NCBI GenBank assembly: GCA_003508835.1
Contig: PUFA01000564.1
Location: 124,001-188,000 of the forward strand
Direction: 5' to 3'
DNA: 64,000 nt
DNA from: Eonycteris spelaea
Taxonomy: Eukaryota; Chordata; Mammalia; Chiroptera; Pteropodidae
Below, piece after piece: positions 31,471 through 44,090 of the stretch. The notes beneath the pieces were generated by a model. It was not told the DNA's origin. It saw only the letters and a list, made by a program, of their open reading frames with translations, and searched no databases. The position numbers and the translations under genes are program-made. Within the stretch, counting starts at the first letter, position 1; every line of letters starts with the position of its first letter.

Positions 31471-34139
31471 ACTTGTTCGAACTGCTGTTTCAGTTGTTTC
31501 GGGGGTACTTCAGCATCTTCCAGAGAAAGGAGGGATGAGCTGGGGGCCTCAGACTCACCTTGACGGGTCCCCTCCTGGGCAGGCTGTCACCTGACCCCTG
31601 CGGGGGTGGTTTGACCCACCAGCTAGGGCCCAGAGGAGGGGGCAATTCTGGGAGCGCTGCCCAGTCACAGTCATCAGGACAATGACTGTAGGAATGCATG
31701 TTGTGCTCAGCGGTGGCCTCTGACCCCTCACCTTTAACTCCTGAACCGGGAGCCTGTTGTGAGGTGAGACTGTAGAGAGGCTGCGAGGCCCTTACCCAGC
31801 CTGCCTCCCGTGGCCGCCCGCGGTCCCCTCCCTGCCCGGCTGCTGTCCTGGCCACCTGTCACCGCCCAGCGAGGCAGCCTGGGGCTCCTGCTCAGCATCG
31901 CCGTCTCTCTGTGTCCCTGTCTCTCTCTGTCTCTCTCTCCTTGGCCGCTCCCTACCCCGGGGGCTGACCAGCGACTGTGTCATTAGGTGCAGCTTAATTA
32001 AAACCCTATAAATCTCATAACTAAATAAGGTGGCGGGGCCAGCCCTGTGTGCAAACAAGCGTCTATGTGCCCTCTGCCCACTGGGGTGGGGGGGCCAGGC
32101 GAGGTCGGGCTGTGAGGGGGGACAGTCCTCGGTGTCTAACCACGCCCACACCTCCTCGCCGCCTTTCTGGGCCTGACGCTGACCCCTGGGACAGGCCTTA
32201 GGTCTCGGGGAGTCGCTCGGGGTCACGCGTGGGGGACGGAGTGTGGCCAGCAGCCTCAGGGCTGTGTCAGGTTCAGGGTCCGCTGTCCCATCCTGGGGTC
32301 CTGAGCTGTAGCTATGTTTGAACATGGACCTGCAGACCCACTGCTGCCGGGCTGTGGGGTGCAGCGTGCCTGCCCGGGACGCCAGCCGCTCCTGGCTGCA
32401 CCCGTGTGGGTTACAGAGGACGCGAGGACCAGGGTCTGACCCACAGAAATCACCATCCGCAGGGTCCACTCTGACCCCGAGTCTGCCGGTGGGGCTGGAA
32501 GCCAGGGTCTCCGTGTGCAGAGGGGCTCAGTGAGCCTTGCATGCTCGGAAGGGCCACGAGGCCTGTCCCCACCAGCCTGGGCCTGCAGCGGCATGGCCAG
32601 GAGCGGAGACTCGGGGCGCCCATGCTGAATCCTGAGAGAGAATGTCCTTGAGTTTTTAGCTTCCATGTATAATGCCTTTTTTAAAAAGCACAGAACAGCT
32701 CAGCACCCCCAGCGTGACCTCCACTGTGAGCTGCTCTCTGTCACCCGGAGGGCCCCCCGTTGGCACCTCCACTTGTCCATCTATCTGACTCTGTTCTGCC
32801 CTTATGCACTGGGAGGGAATGAGGGTCTTGACCCGTCCCTGTGAATCGCCCCCCACCCTGGGCCCCGGGCAGAGCCCTGCTCCCTGCTGGGGGAGGCTCA
32901 GCCTCGTGGCTGGCCGGGAAGGGTCACGGCAGTGTGGGCCAGTGGTCACCCTCTCGTCCCATGGATGCCCCAAGGAAGTCCTGCTTCGTGCACCCGGCAC
33001 AGAGGGAGCTAAATCACGGGGCACCCCCATTCCTGGCAGGCCGCCCCAGGTGGCCGCTGCAGGCACTTGGGGCTGCGGGACAGCTGCCCAGCACTCTGTC
33101 CTACCAGTGGGCTCCTGGCACGAGCACACACGGGCGGCTGTGATCCGAGACCGCGGACGGCCCTGGTCGCTACCGCAGCCGCCACCCGCGTGGCCGCCCG
33201 CGTGGCCGCGCCGCCCTGTTTCCAGCCTCTCACTCGAGTCTGGCAGGGCAGGGCTGGGTGCACCGCGCACACCGTGCATCCCCCATCCAGGTGTGTCTGG
33301 GGGCCGAGCGGGGAGACATCCACACGGGGCAGCCGGCCGGGCACAGGGCCCCAAGCCCCTCAGAGGTGGAGGGACCCCTAACAGCTGACGGCCCCATCCC
33401 CAGCCCATGGGAGGCCATCACCCTGTTCCTGTGCCTCGGCTGGCCCTGCTGATTGATAGGGCCCGGAAGTGGCCTTGAAGTCCAAGGAACACACCGCTGG
33501 GGCAGCCCGGTGCCCCGATGGAGTGAGAGACACGTGCCCTGGTGTCCTGGGGGCCTGGCCCCCTACTCTGGACAGGAGCTGCTGCCCAGAGGGCCCCAAT
33601 TTCCAGGAGGGGCGAGGGTAGCCTTGGGGCTGGGGGGTCTTCCAGAGTGGGGTGTTGGTGACCTCTGGCTGCTGAGGCATGAGCGGGCTGGCTGGGCGTG
33701 GCTCTGAGTCACGTCCCCTCCACTCCCCGGCCGGTCCCACAGCCCGAAGCCCAGATAAACCAGGCCTCTGTTTTCCCAAGGAGGAGGGGACGGGAGACAG
33801 TATTTCCCTTTTCTGTGACTGGAAGTGCCTTTTGCTGTCCCGTGCCAAGGTCTTGGCTCACAGGCCCCTCGGACCCCCTGGCCTCGGCCCATGACTCAGG
33901 CCTCCTGGGGACCCGGAACCGCCCAAAGCTTGGGCAGGGAGAGATCCTGGATTAGCGTGGAGGGCAGGCACACGGGCCTTTGTCATCCGCGGCCCGTCCC
34001 CAGAGTCCACTCTGGGGAAACAGCTCCCCACTAATCCACCACAGACGTGACAACAAAGGCTTGGCGGTCCAGCCTGCCAAGGGCACCTGGCCGGGCCCAT
34101 CTCCAGGCTGCCCTGAGGTCGGCCACCCGTCCCCAGCCC
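31471..34139. other. Intergenic, no gene seen
   Basis: GC-rich unique-looking DNA with a short CTCTCTCTGT-type run near 31905-31945. No splice-bounded coding exons and no recognisable protein were found on either strand. Confidence 0.5.
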
Positions 34140-34265
34140 TGTGAATCTGCTCTGAGGCCACGTGCGAGTGAAATCAGACAGCATGTGTCCTTCCGTGTCT
34201 GGCTCATTTCACTCGGCAGGGTCCTCTGGGTGTCAGGGTTCCCTCCTGTGTAAGGCTGAATGACA
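34140..34265 (-). mobile_element. L1 3'-end fragment (- strand), short
   Basis: GTGTCCTTCCGTGTCTGGCT, CATTTCACTCGGCAGGGTCC and GTAAGGCTGAATGACAGTCC match the reverse complement of the L1 3' end ('tttgtccttttgtgtctggcttatttcactt..aaggctgaataatattcca'). Only about 125 bases are recognisable. Confidence 0.6.
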
Positions 34266-36485
34266 GTCCAGCGTGGGGAGGGTCCTGTGTCCCTCCCCCA
34301 CCAGCCCAGGGCCAGCAGGGCTGGGCTCAGGGGCAGCTGCATGCAACGTGCAGCCGGGACCCGAGTTCCAGAGCCACCCCGCCCAGAGCTGCCCATCGGG
34401 AGGGTCCTGCGCTGGGGTGTGCGGACACACTGTCCAGCCATCCAGGACGGGGCTCAGGACACCCCACACCTTTCCCTACAGACGGCATGTGCCTGGACTA
34501 GGGCCTGATCACTGCTGAGGACAGAGACCTCTTCCCTGCCCGCTGCCCTGCAGGGGGCTGTAGCTACAAGGGGACCCTGCAGATGTGGGGAGCAGAGGAG
34601 GGGGGTGGCAGCCTGCTGGACCCTGAGCCCTGACCCCCGGTCAGGCAGGCAGGCAGCACAGCGAGCCCCTCCCCTCCCTTATCGGGTGGTGGGCTTCTCT
34701 TGGGCGTGGCCTAGTCGATAGTGAATAAGCAGATTAGCCTAGGGTGCCCTCGGCACTGACATCAGCATTATCGAGGCCAGGATGTTGTCTCAGGTGGGGC
34801 TGGGCAGGCCCAGGTGAAGCGGGCGTTCCCTGGCCACGAATGGGCGCACGGCCCAGCTCCCACTGCATGGCCGGGGCGGGGGGGGCGGGCCTGGGCCGGG
34901 GTTTGCTCCACAGGCCTGCCGGTCCTGGGCAGATGGATGGGACCGGTGTTTCTATCCATTCCGGAGAAACGGGACCATGGAGAGAGAGGAGGGGTCAGGG
35001 CTCGGAGGGCCTGGGGTCTGGCCGGGCTGGGGGAGGGGTTGAGTGCCATGAAGCTGGAGAAGTAGGAGCCCAGGGCTGGGGGTCAAATGGGCCCGCTCCA
35101 CCTGCCTGCCCTGAGGGCCCACCCGCTCGGCCAGGCCCCCAAGCCCCCCACAGCGCTCCTGCCCCATGGTCCCCCTGCTCTGACCCTTTGCCCAAGGCAC
35201 CTGCCCTGCCTCGAGCCTCGGCTGTAGCACCCCCCATTCAGCCCTCCACGAAGCCCTCCATGTCCCCTGCCCCTTGATGCACGGCCACAGCCACAGCAGC
35301 GGGCTCCAGAGGCCAGGCTCCCTCCTGGTCGGGCCCCTGGCCAGGCCGGCATGGCCTGTACCTCCTGGGACCTTGCTCGGCGTCTGCCCCTCCGGGCGGG
35401 GGGCCTGGGCCGAGGCAGGCACGGAGCCAGGGCGGAGTCCCCGGGGAGGAAAGCAAACACTTCTTTGTCTGCAGCTTTGGCTCCTGCTTGAGGGGCACAG
35501 GGACAGAAGCCAGCAGGCTGAGGAGCCCGTAGCTAGGCAGCCCCCACTGCGGGCAGCGGGCTGGGCACCTGCTGAGGGGCCAGAGGAGGGACCGCTGAGG
35601 CCATTGTCCTGGGCTGAGACTGGGCTCCAGCCTGCTGCCCCTCCTCCCCTGGCGAGGCTCAGAACCCCTGCTCGGTGGGACGAGCCACATCAGAGACCTC
35701 CTCGGCCCTTCCTTCCTTCCCCGCCACCTCCTCCAGGAAGCCTGGATGTGGCCCCCTGAGGGCCTGTGGGACCCACCCTGAGCTGCAGCCCTGTGTGTGT
35801 GGCCTGTGTCCCCATTAGCCTCAGAGCCCCTCCGGCGGGGGCCACGATAGGGGTCGCCCCACGGGGCCTGAGCTAAGAGGCGGGGCCCGAGGCTGGGGTC
35901 GCCGCCTGCTGTGTGCTCCAGCGCTGCCCAGTGCCTGCCATACAGACGCCCCGGCCCCCAGAAACTCCCGTGTGCATCTTGCCAGCGTCTGAGCCTCCCT
36001 CCCTGCCTGTCACTCATTTCCTCTGCACCCCAGCCCACTGGCAGCTGGGCACCAGCTTCCTGCCTCAGCACGCCCCACGCCCCCCTGCTGTCCTCGTCCA
36101 GGCGAGCACACGCCTGGCCGAAATTCTCCGAGGCCCCCGTCGCCGGGCCCCCCGCGTGGCTTCTCGACCGCCCAGCGCATCTGCAGACGTCCTGCCCCAC
36201 GCCGCTGTCACCCCGCTCGTACCCCCGCCTCCCCCTCAGCCTCCCCCCAGGACTCAGCCCTGCGAAGGCCACTCCCCCCGGCACTGCAGCCTCCTCACTC
36301 TGGCGACCCGCTCTGAGCTGCCTCAGGGGTACCTCTCTGGGGAATAACGACGCGAAGAAGCATCTTTAACGCTGCTCCTGGACCGGTCCCAGAACACACC
36401 TGCCCTGTGCCTCGGCTGTGGGAACGCTGCACGGGCCCGGACCCCGGAGTGTGTCCACAAAGAGACCTGTACCAAAACGGCGGCT
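34266..36485. other. Intergenic, no gene seen
   Basis: No gene or clear repeat family recognised. A short AGATTAG and GATAG-containing patch near 34710-34775 is relatively AT-rich but carries nothing I can name. Confidence 0.45.
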
Positions 36486-36489
36486 TTGA

Positions 36490-36895
36490 TCGATCGTCGT
36501 AAGAGACTGGCCATGACTCGAGGGGCGGGCGAAATAAATCACGGAAAACCATCCAGGAGTAAAAAGAAGAGAGCGGCGGACCCACCCCGCGAATCCCCGA
36601 AACACGTCGTGCGAGAAGGGCCAGGCACGGCCGGGCTCCACGTCGCCGTGCCGTCTGTGCGAGGTTCCAGAAAGGACAAGAGTGAGGCTGGGTGACAGGA
36701 CCGGGAACGGGAACGGGGGTGGCGCTGACGGGGGTGGACGTGCGGGGGTTTGGGGGTGATGGAGATGGGTCCCAGCTGTGGTGGCCGGTCTGGGGTGCAC
36801 GCATGCGCCCAAACGCACTGACGCTCACGTGAACTCATTTTAGTGTACGTGAATCACATGTCAATAACGTTTATTTTAAGAGAAAATGAAAATGA
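36490..36895 (+). mobile_element. L1 3'-end fragment (+ strand)
   Basis: GGAGTAAAAAGAAGAGAGCG, GGTTCCAGAAAGGACAAGAG, TTTGGGGGTGATGGAGATGG and GTGTACGTGAATCACATGTC followed by AATAACGTTTATTTTAAG follow the L1 end in order ('aataaaaagaaatgaa .. ggggtgatgaaaatgttctgg .. atgtgaattatatctcaataa'). It is strongly GC-shifted relative to typical L1. Confidence 0.65.
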
Positions 36896-37700
36896 AGTTA
36901 ACTGAAAAGAAACCAGGAGAGCTGAACAGAGAACAGACGGGTGAGACATAAAACAAACTCCAGGACGGTAGACGTGACCCCGAGCACCCCGACTACGCAA
37001 CAGGGTCGAAGGCGCAGGGAAAGAAACTGTGTCTCGCTCGTTCACTCAGTCAGTTCCTTGGTAATTCCCCATTTTCCGTGGACCAAAGCGCACACAAACG
37101 GACGGACAGACAAGACCCTTCTCTCCTGAGGATGGGAGTTCGGTGGGGTCGCCAGGTCTTGGTTACGTCATCGCTCCGATCAGTGTGTGGTTCCACAGGG
37201 AGGAGAGCCAGCAGCGTGCGGGCAGCGGGGCCGACGGGGTGTTCGGACCCGGTGGGTACCCGTGGCGCCTGGTTTGGGAGGGGACAGGCCCTCCGAAGAC
37301 GGGTAAGTCAAAGGATCGGAAAGAATATTTCCCACGGACCTTTTCTGGGAACTGGAAGGACCAGGAGACACACCTCGGCCCATTAATCAAGACGTGAGCT
37401 CAGCAGGACACCCGGGAGGGATGGGGAGGTCGTGATGGGAGCCGGGGGAGCCGGGGATGGTCCAGCTTCAGGGTCGTCTCGGACGCCCGCGTGGTACGGC
37501 AGCGCGCCGAACGCCAAGACCACAGATGGCTCTGCAGAGACAGGACGCAAGGGGTGACGCTGTTGCTGCCAGCACAAGACCATCCTCAGGGCGGTGAAGG
37601 AAATGGAGATTCGGGGTTGTAGAAGGACAGTCTCTGTGATCATTTAAAATAGAGCAGACACCCACCAGCGAAAACAGGCAAAGAAAACATGAACCGAACT
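36896..37700 (+). mobile_element. L1 ORF2 5'-part fragment (+ strand), diverged
   Basis: ATAAAACAAACTCCAGGACG with GTAGACGTGACCCCGAGCAC resembles the region at the start of L1 ORF2 ('gatggtagacttaaacccaacc'). AAGTCAAAGGATCGGAAAGA with ATATTTCCCACGGACC resembles the later 'aaagtaaaaggatggaaaaagatatatcatg'. The intervening and following sequence is too diverged to align by eye. It abuts the L1 3' end before it, so it is a separate insertion or a rearranged copy. Confidence 0.5.
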
Positions 37701-38689
37701 GCAGAAAACACAGAAGGCCGAAGGAAAGAGCCTCAGAGCGGCTGAAGACTCCGGCCTCGCTCGGTTGTGACAAACGCACACTGGGCCTCCTACGGAAACA
37801 AAGCTGGACTTGGGGCTCAAGAGTGACCCGCCCCCTCCACCCCAACCCCCAGACCGATCACGTCATTGACAAGAGACAGACCGAAGAACCGTGCCGCAGA
37901 GAAGTGACAAGTGACGTGATCCCGGACAAACGCGAGCAGATCCGAGCAGCAGCAACGGGATCAACGGGCACAAGGGCAGAATTAAAGCAAGAAGCCACAC
38001 AGGATGGAGGGGAGGGTTTAGCACGGGGCAAATCCCGAGCATGAGCATCGTTTATAAAACAAACACAGGACTCTGAAAGGCGGCGAGGAGGAGAGGGGCA
38101 GCCGGGGCCTTGGGACCTCGGCGCGAGCCAGTGGTGAGCGTCCTGGCCCTGCCCCCGCCTCGCCTCGCCCTCCCGGGGCCTGAGCTGGGGAAGCGACAAG
38201 GGGCTGCAGAAACCTGCACGCTGAGCCGAAACGCTGGCCGAGCAGGAGCGTTCAGTGATGGCTCCGTAATGCCCTCCTCCAGGAAGCACCGCAGGGAACA
38301 CGGCCCGGCCCCAGCAAAGGCGGGACGGGGCAGGGTCTACGCTGTGCCTGCCGCAAGGCACCTAAGGGACTCCCTGGGGGGTGGTGTCGGGGATGCAGGC
38401 AGGGAGTGTGGTAACGAGGCCGCTTGCCCCCCAGAGTGTCTGGGGAGGATGCATGGGGAGCAAGAGCAGGGCACCTCGCACCCTGCCCAGGACTCCCGCC
38501 CTGCCCAGCTGTGATGAAGGAGTGGATCCTCGGTGTCAGCAGAGGGCCGGACCCCCACCCACGCCCCCTTTCCTTTCGGAAGTGTGCTGGAGAAAACTCA
38601 CTGAATAGCTTCAAATAACACCCAGAGGCTTGTGACGAGCCCAAAGGCCCAGGCGCCCATCAAAAATCACTCACGACGCCAAGAACCAG

Positions 38690-39750
38690 GACGATCTTAC
38701 TCAACAACTAACAGGCAGAGATGTTAGGGTTATCCAGAAAAGATTTGAAAGGAGCTGCAAAAAAAAAAAAAAAAAAAAGAAAGAAATAAAGGAGAACCAA
38801 AGGAAATGTTAGAACTGAACATGACAGTAACTGAAAACACAGCCAGAACCCTCAGTAGACGGGCTCTCTCCGGCCAGCGGAGGCGAAGAGCCAGTGCACT
38901 GCACAAAAGAGGGAGAGAAGTGGTCCAATCTAATGAAAGGAGAGAAAGGATACTGGGGAAAAAAAAATGAACAGAGACTCAGAGGACGGCGGATTGTAAC
39001 AGGAAAATTTGAAGTGTGCGTCAGTGGCGACCTGGAGAAGAGGCGAGGGGGCCGAAAAGTACTGACAGAAACGAAGGCCGACAGCCTCCCCGGTCTGGCA
39101 AAACACCTGCTGATCCAGAAGCCGAGCGAATCCCAGACAGGTTAACCCCAAAGCAAGCCACTCGGAGGCACATCGGAGTCACACTTCTGAAACGTGAAGA
39201 CAGAAAGAAAAAGGAAAAGAAAAAGGAAAGAAAAGGACAGCGGCGAGAGAGAAACAAGGCTTTGCCTGCTGGGGAAAAGCAAGTAGAAGAGCAAATTTCT
39301 CATCGGAAGACACAGGCTGAGGAAGGACATTCTTCCATGCCTGGTGGCAGCGCCCTGCAGGGGAGCAGGGGGACAAGACAGATGAAGGGCGCGTGTGTCA
39401 CCGGAAGGCGCACCCCACGAGCTGTAGCGGGCGTGAGCCGAACTCTGACGGCTGAAAGGAGAGAAACGCAGACCCGTGATTGCGGCTGAAACTGGAGCGT
39501 CAACCCCCCTCGCAACAGCTCACAGAACACTAAACAGGAAATCCACACGGACGCAGAAGAACCTGACACCCTCAGCAGGATGTAGCCGGCATTCTCAGGA
39601 CACTCCTCGCCCGTGGGCCCCGTGCCAGCGTGGCCCGTGAGCACTCGACAAACAACACGACTGGAAGCACGGGGTTCGCTGTCCGACAACAAGGGAATCA
39701 ACCTGGAGACCCGTAACAGGAAGTTAACAGAAACTCTCAGGGGCCCAGCC
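38690..39750 (+). mobile_element. L1 fragment with ORF1- and ORF2-derived sequence (+ strand)
   Basis: An A-rich + strand. GGAAATGTTAGAACTGAACA with TGACAGTAACTGAAA, GGGGAAAAAAAAATGAACAG with AGACTCAGAG, and GAGCGAATCCCAGACAGGTT follow L1 ORF1 in order. GGGGAAAAGCAAGTAG and GCAAATTTCTCATCGGAAGA extend it. GTCCGACAACAAGGGAATCA with ACCTGGAGACCCGTAACAGG follows the end of the ORF2 endonuclease ('sdhngiklei.nnrk'). It contains a 20-base A-run at 38760-38779 and is full of stops, so it is not a gene. 37701-38689 between the L1 pieces is A-rich and probably also L1-derived, but unassigned. Confidence 0.65.
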
Positions 39751-39934
39751 GAGGAGGGGGGCCTGGCCCAGAGCTGGGCAGGAGTGGGGAAGAGGCCCCT
39801 TGGGGTGAGGCTGGGCTGTGCCGTGGGGCGGGAGGACCCCGACCCGAGGCTCAGGGGTGCGTGCTGCGAACACCCCTCCCGGCTCTGCCAGGATCCGCCA
39901 AGTTATTTTCTCAAGGTGGGGGTGACAGCCTTTG

Positions 39935-40460
39935 CCTTAAAAATTTTTTCCAATCAAGAAACACTGTGGTAAAATACAACTAACGAAATGTTACTGTCGG
40001 AGCCATTTTCAGCGCACAGCCCGGCGCGCTTAGGAAGCTGCACAGCTGTCGCCACCGCGGTCTGCAGGGCTTCCCCGTCTCCCCGAGCGGACACTCTCTG
40101 TCTCTGCCTCCGTTAAACGCCCCTCCGCTCCCGCACCCGCCACCTACGTTCTGCCTCTACGAATCTGAGTCCTCTGGGGACCTCACGTGAGTGGGACCCC
40201 ACAGCGTTTGTCCTCTGTGTCTGGCTCGTGTCAGTCAGCTGTGTCCCCAAGGTGCACCCACATTGTAGTAGGCATCAGGACGTCTCACCTTTTCACGCTG
40301 AGTGACACTCCGTGTGTGGGGGGCCTGCTCTTTGCTTACCCGGTCATCCATTGGTGGGCACTCGGGGTGCACGCACCCCTTGGCTGCACTGACGGACAGC
40401 TCTGTGCCGGTGGGGGTGCACGCACCTCTTCGAAACCTTGTATTTAATGATTTGGGGGAT
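39935..40460 (-). mobile_element. L1 3'-end fragment (- strand), about 500 bp
   Basis: The longest L1 tail here. Read on the + strand it runs CTACGAATCTGAGTCCTCTG, GGGACCTCACGTGAGTGGGA, TTTGTCCTCTGTGTCTGGCT, CCAAGGTGCACCCACATTGT, GGTCATCCATTGGTGGGCAC and CTCTTCGAAACCTTGTATTT. These match, in order, the reverse complement of the L1 3' end (ctatgaatttga, acctcatataagtggaa, tttgtccttttgtgtctggct, caaggttcatccatgtt, tcatccattgatggacact, atctcttcgagaccctg). Confidence 0.75.
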
Positions 40461-43400
40461 GTACCAGGATTAGTGCTTTAATTTTTACAAGTGTGATTTG
40501 ATACTGAGGAAGCACCTTTAAAATGCGCTGGTCGAACTAGACGTCCCCTCCGTCCTCATCAGAGGGACCGGCTTGTGCCCTGGGCGTCGCCTGGAGGGAC
40601 ACAGGAGGGACGTTTGTGGCCCCTCTCCACTCTCTCCCGAGGCTGACGGACCCCGCTTGGTGACTTTTCTTGGTCCTAATGCTGGCAAACCCTGGCAGGC
40701 CGGCCCACAGCCAGGGGCAGTGAACGCACAGGTGGCTGTGCTTAGAGAGGGGTCCAGGGTGGCCGTGCTGCTCAGGGGCAGAGGACGGGGGATCCTGAGC
40801 GGCACGGGCGCCACCCCTGACCCCTCAGTGTCCTGGCCATTGGAGGCAAGAGGGTCACAAAAGTGCCCACCCTCAGGGAACGCTGGCCCAGCTGTCACAG
40901 ACTCTGGGGGATACTGGGTCAGGGGCAAGAGAAAACTGGCCGTCCAGGGGAGGGGGTCTGCCCCAGGGTCCACTGCGAAATTAATGGCGGGCTTGGGCAC
41001 TTGGGGAGGGGGGCTGTGGCCTCTACCCGGTGCTCTGAGGTGTGGGGCCCCATGGGGGGTGTGACAGTGTCGCTGAGAAAGGAGGCATGGTGGAGGGGCT
41101 TTGTGTTTCCTGCGGCAGGAGGAGGGGGGAGGCGGCCAGGGTGGGGGCGGAAGTGCGGAGGACAGGGGTGGGGTGGAGGGCTCCAGGAGCCTGGGCAGCA
41201 GAGGCCCATGTGGCCCCGAGCAGTGGGCGGGGCCTCTCTGGGGACCGGAGGGGGCTGGGGCGGGGCCAAGCCCTGCGTCTTGGGGCTGGGGCCTCACCTC
41301 CTCACCTCCGGAGAGGAATCGTGTTTGTCCAGTGATTCAGGTGAACAAACACGCACACCACATTCCCATCAGTGCGCCCCGCCATGAAACCAAATTTACC
41401 TCCCCTCCCTTTCTCGGCTGCTCGCAGGCACCCCCCAGCCCCTCGGCGGGGGCTGACCGCACCCGCGGGCACCGATGGCCCTGCGCCCGCCCGACACAAA
41501 GCAGAAGGGCCTGCGCCTTGCCCCGCGGCCTGGCGCGGGAAGCTCCCGGCTTGGCGGGCGCGCAGCCGCCCCGCGCTCCGTCCTGCCCGGGTCGCCTGGG
41601 GACCGCTCCTCCCTGCCCACGCGGAGCCCCCTTCCTCCTCACGGGTCTGGGGGACTTGGCCCTCCCCTATGTCAGTAATCACGCCCCATCACCCCGAGAC
41701 GCGGCGACCCCCCGCAAGCCCCCACCTGTGACGTCAGCAGCCACAGCAGCTGCTGCCCCGCGCGCCAGGTGCGCCTGCGGCGTGGACGCTACACCGCCGC
41801 CTCAGGCCGCTGCCCACGTTTTAGGTGCCGGCAGGAGGAAAGGTGCTGTCCATTTAACTGTCGGGAGTGACCTGGGCGCAAGGGCAGGTTCTTTAAAATG
41901 CACGGGAAGTCAGAGGACTGTCGCATGACCACCCCTTTCCACCGATGAGGAGGCCGGAGCTTGGTAAAGGCCAGAGCTCATCCAGCCTCAGGGTGGGGTG
42001 GGGTGGCCAGGACGTGGGGGCACTTCCTGGGGGCCAGACATAGCTCAGGGGACACTTCGCTGGTTCGTCCACTCGCTTGTCCTTGGGACAGCAGGCCTCT
42101 GGTCCCTCTGTGGTTCCTCCTGTCACTGTCTCCAGAGGAGTCCCCGGCACAGAGGGACTGGCTGGGGCCACACGGCTGGTGGGTGCCAGGGCCAGGTCGC
42201 GCCTTCTCCCAGGGTCTGGAGCCCCACCTGGCCAGGTGCCTCCCACCTGTGTCACCTGCAACGCGGGGATAACACGGTTCCTCCCACACGGGGTGAGGGG
42301 GTTTGGGGCATTTTAAGAACTGAATTAATTAAACAATGAAAACCTCCCCCAAGAAGTGTGCCCGGCCTGCCAGGTGCTTCGCCCAGGCCTCAGCGCATCC
42401 GAGCCGCTGGTCAGACTCAGGGCTGCAGGGACCGGGTGGCAGTCAGGGCCAGTGGGGCCTGGAGACCGCCGTCCACCCCAGCGCACGGATGGAAAGCGGA
42501 CGTCACAGCTGACTCCGCTCAGACGCGCGGAGGCCCTGGCCCTGCCTCGCGCCCACGCGCCCCGCGCTGGCGGCCCCGGGTCGGCGGGACCCGAGGCTGG
42601 CGGACCCCCGGACTGGAGGCGTGCCCTGAGTAGGGCTGGACTTCGGGTCTCCCCGCTGCAGGCCACCCCTCCGGCCCCCGCGGGCACTGGGCAGTGGCGG
42701 AGGCCTGGCCGCTCTGTCAGGAGAGTCCGGCAGCTGGCCAGGCACACCGTGGTCATCCCTTGGCCCTGGAGGGAGAGCACCAGCTCCGTGGAGCCCAGAA
42801 GGTGAGCTGCCCCCTTCGCAGCCCAAAAGTCACGGCCGGCCTCCCCAGGACAGAGCCCCAGCCCCAGCCCGCAGCCCTGCGGAGAAGGCACAAAGGCTGG
42901 GCCGTGGCCGGCCTGTGGGGCTGCGGGGCGGGGGGGGGCTTGGCCCTTCTCCTCCCCCCCGCCCCCGCCCGGGGTCTGCTGGCTGGAACTGAGTGACCCT
43001 GATAGCTCTGCAGGTCCCCTTTGTCAGGACCTTGACCGTGCCTGAAACTGGAATGGAAGTGACAGGCCAGGGGAGGCACCCTGCATGGGGCAGGTGGGGC
43101 GGGAACTAGTCCCCAGCCCTGGCCACCTGCCACAGGAGCAGCTGGGCCGGATTCAGGGTCAGGGTCGGGGTCAGGCCAGGGCCCCGCGTTTCTGGTAGCC
43201 CAGCGGCCGCCTTCTCTACTGGCGGGACTGGGGATCAGGAGTGCTGTGAGCAGCCACTGTGCAGGGCCAGGTGGGGTCCCCCAGGACCCCCGCCCGCAGG
43301 GTCCTGGCCCCCAGGGGGCCCGTGCACGGCCGGACCCCGGGCTGGCAGGCGCTTCATTCTCACCTGTCAGCTCAGTCACCCATGACAAACGGCTATCTGA

Positions 43401-43715
43401 TGCCCACTTCCTGTCCCAAATCAGAGCAGCCAGAGTGAGTCAGTGGCCAGTGACAGCATGACAGCCTCCGCCCTGCTCGCCACGTCCGGCCACTGTCTTC
43501 CCGGCTCTGCGGCAGCGTCTGTGGGGTCCCGCAGGGCTGGGCCCCGGCCCTCCTGCTGGGTTCCCGTAAGCCCACGAGCTCGTCAGATCCGGGGGCTGGC
43601 AGCCTTCTTGGGTCACTGTCCTGGGCCAGGCGCGTCCCCAGGGTGTCCCTGCTCCCTGTGCACAGACGGCCCCCACCGCGAGTCCCCTGCCCGTGCCACC
43701 CTCTTCCTGCAAGGA
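40461..43715. other. Intergenic, no gene seen
   Basis: GC-rich DNA with CpG-rich patches near 41400-41640 and 42480-42640. A weak MIR-like string (CCCCTTTCCACCGATGAGGA) lies near 41930-41950. I see no exon structure or protein similarity on either strand. Confidence 0.5.
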
Positions 43716-43719
43716 TTTT

Positions 43720-43800
43720 CATGGGCCCCCTTTCCAGATGAGGAAAGTGAGGCTCGTGGAGGCAGCAGGACGTCCCAGCCTCACCCCCTCCCCTGCGCCA
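43720..43800 (-). mobile_element. MIR-like SINE remnant (- strand)
   Basis: GGGCCCCCTTTCCAGATGAG followed by GAAAGTGAGGCTCGTGGAGG matches the reverse complement of the MIR core ('gcctcagtttcctcatctgtaaaatgggg'). MIR is mammal-wide and does not identify the species. Confidence 0.5.
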
Positions 43801-44090
43801 CCTCTCCCTGGGTGTGAAGCCCGGGGAGGGGGGCAGAGTCTCACAGCCGAGCTGCTTTAAGGGACCCCCTTGCCTCCCGACTTCTCCACTGTCCCTACTG
43901 GGCTTGGGGAGGTCATGGGGAATGACCCTGATCTTTGAGGCTGAGTTATTGGCCCCACACCTGCCATGACCTCTGACCCCTCCCCATGGGCCCCCAGAGC
44001 TGGATGCTCCGACCAAGCAGGTGCCAGGCCTGGGCTTCCTGGGGCGCCTGGCCTTAGTTAGATTTTCAGGGGACGGGAAGGCAGCTTGGT

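Noticed and set aside
31040..31563. Val/Gly/Trp-rich plus-strand frames in the intergenic minisatellite
   Set aside because: Pure tandem-repeat translation that exists in several frames at once.
41925..41990. Second MIR remnant
   Set aside because: Only one short string (CCTTTCCACCGATGAGGA) resembles MIR; too weak to list as a feature.
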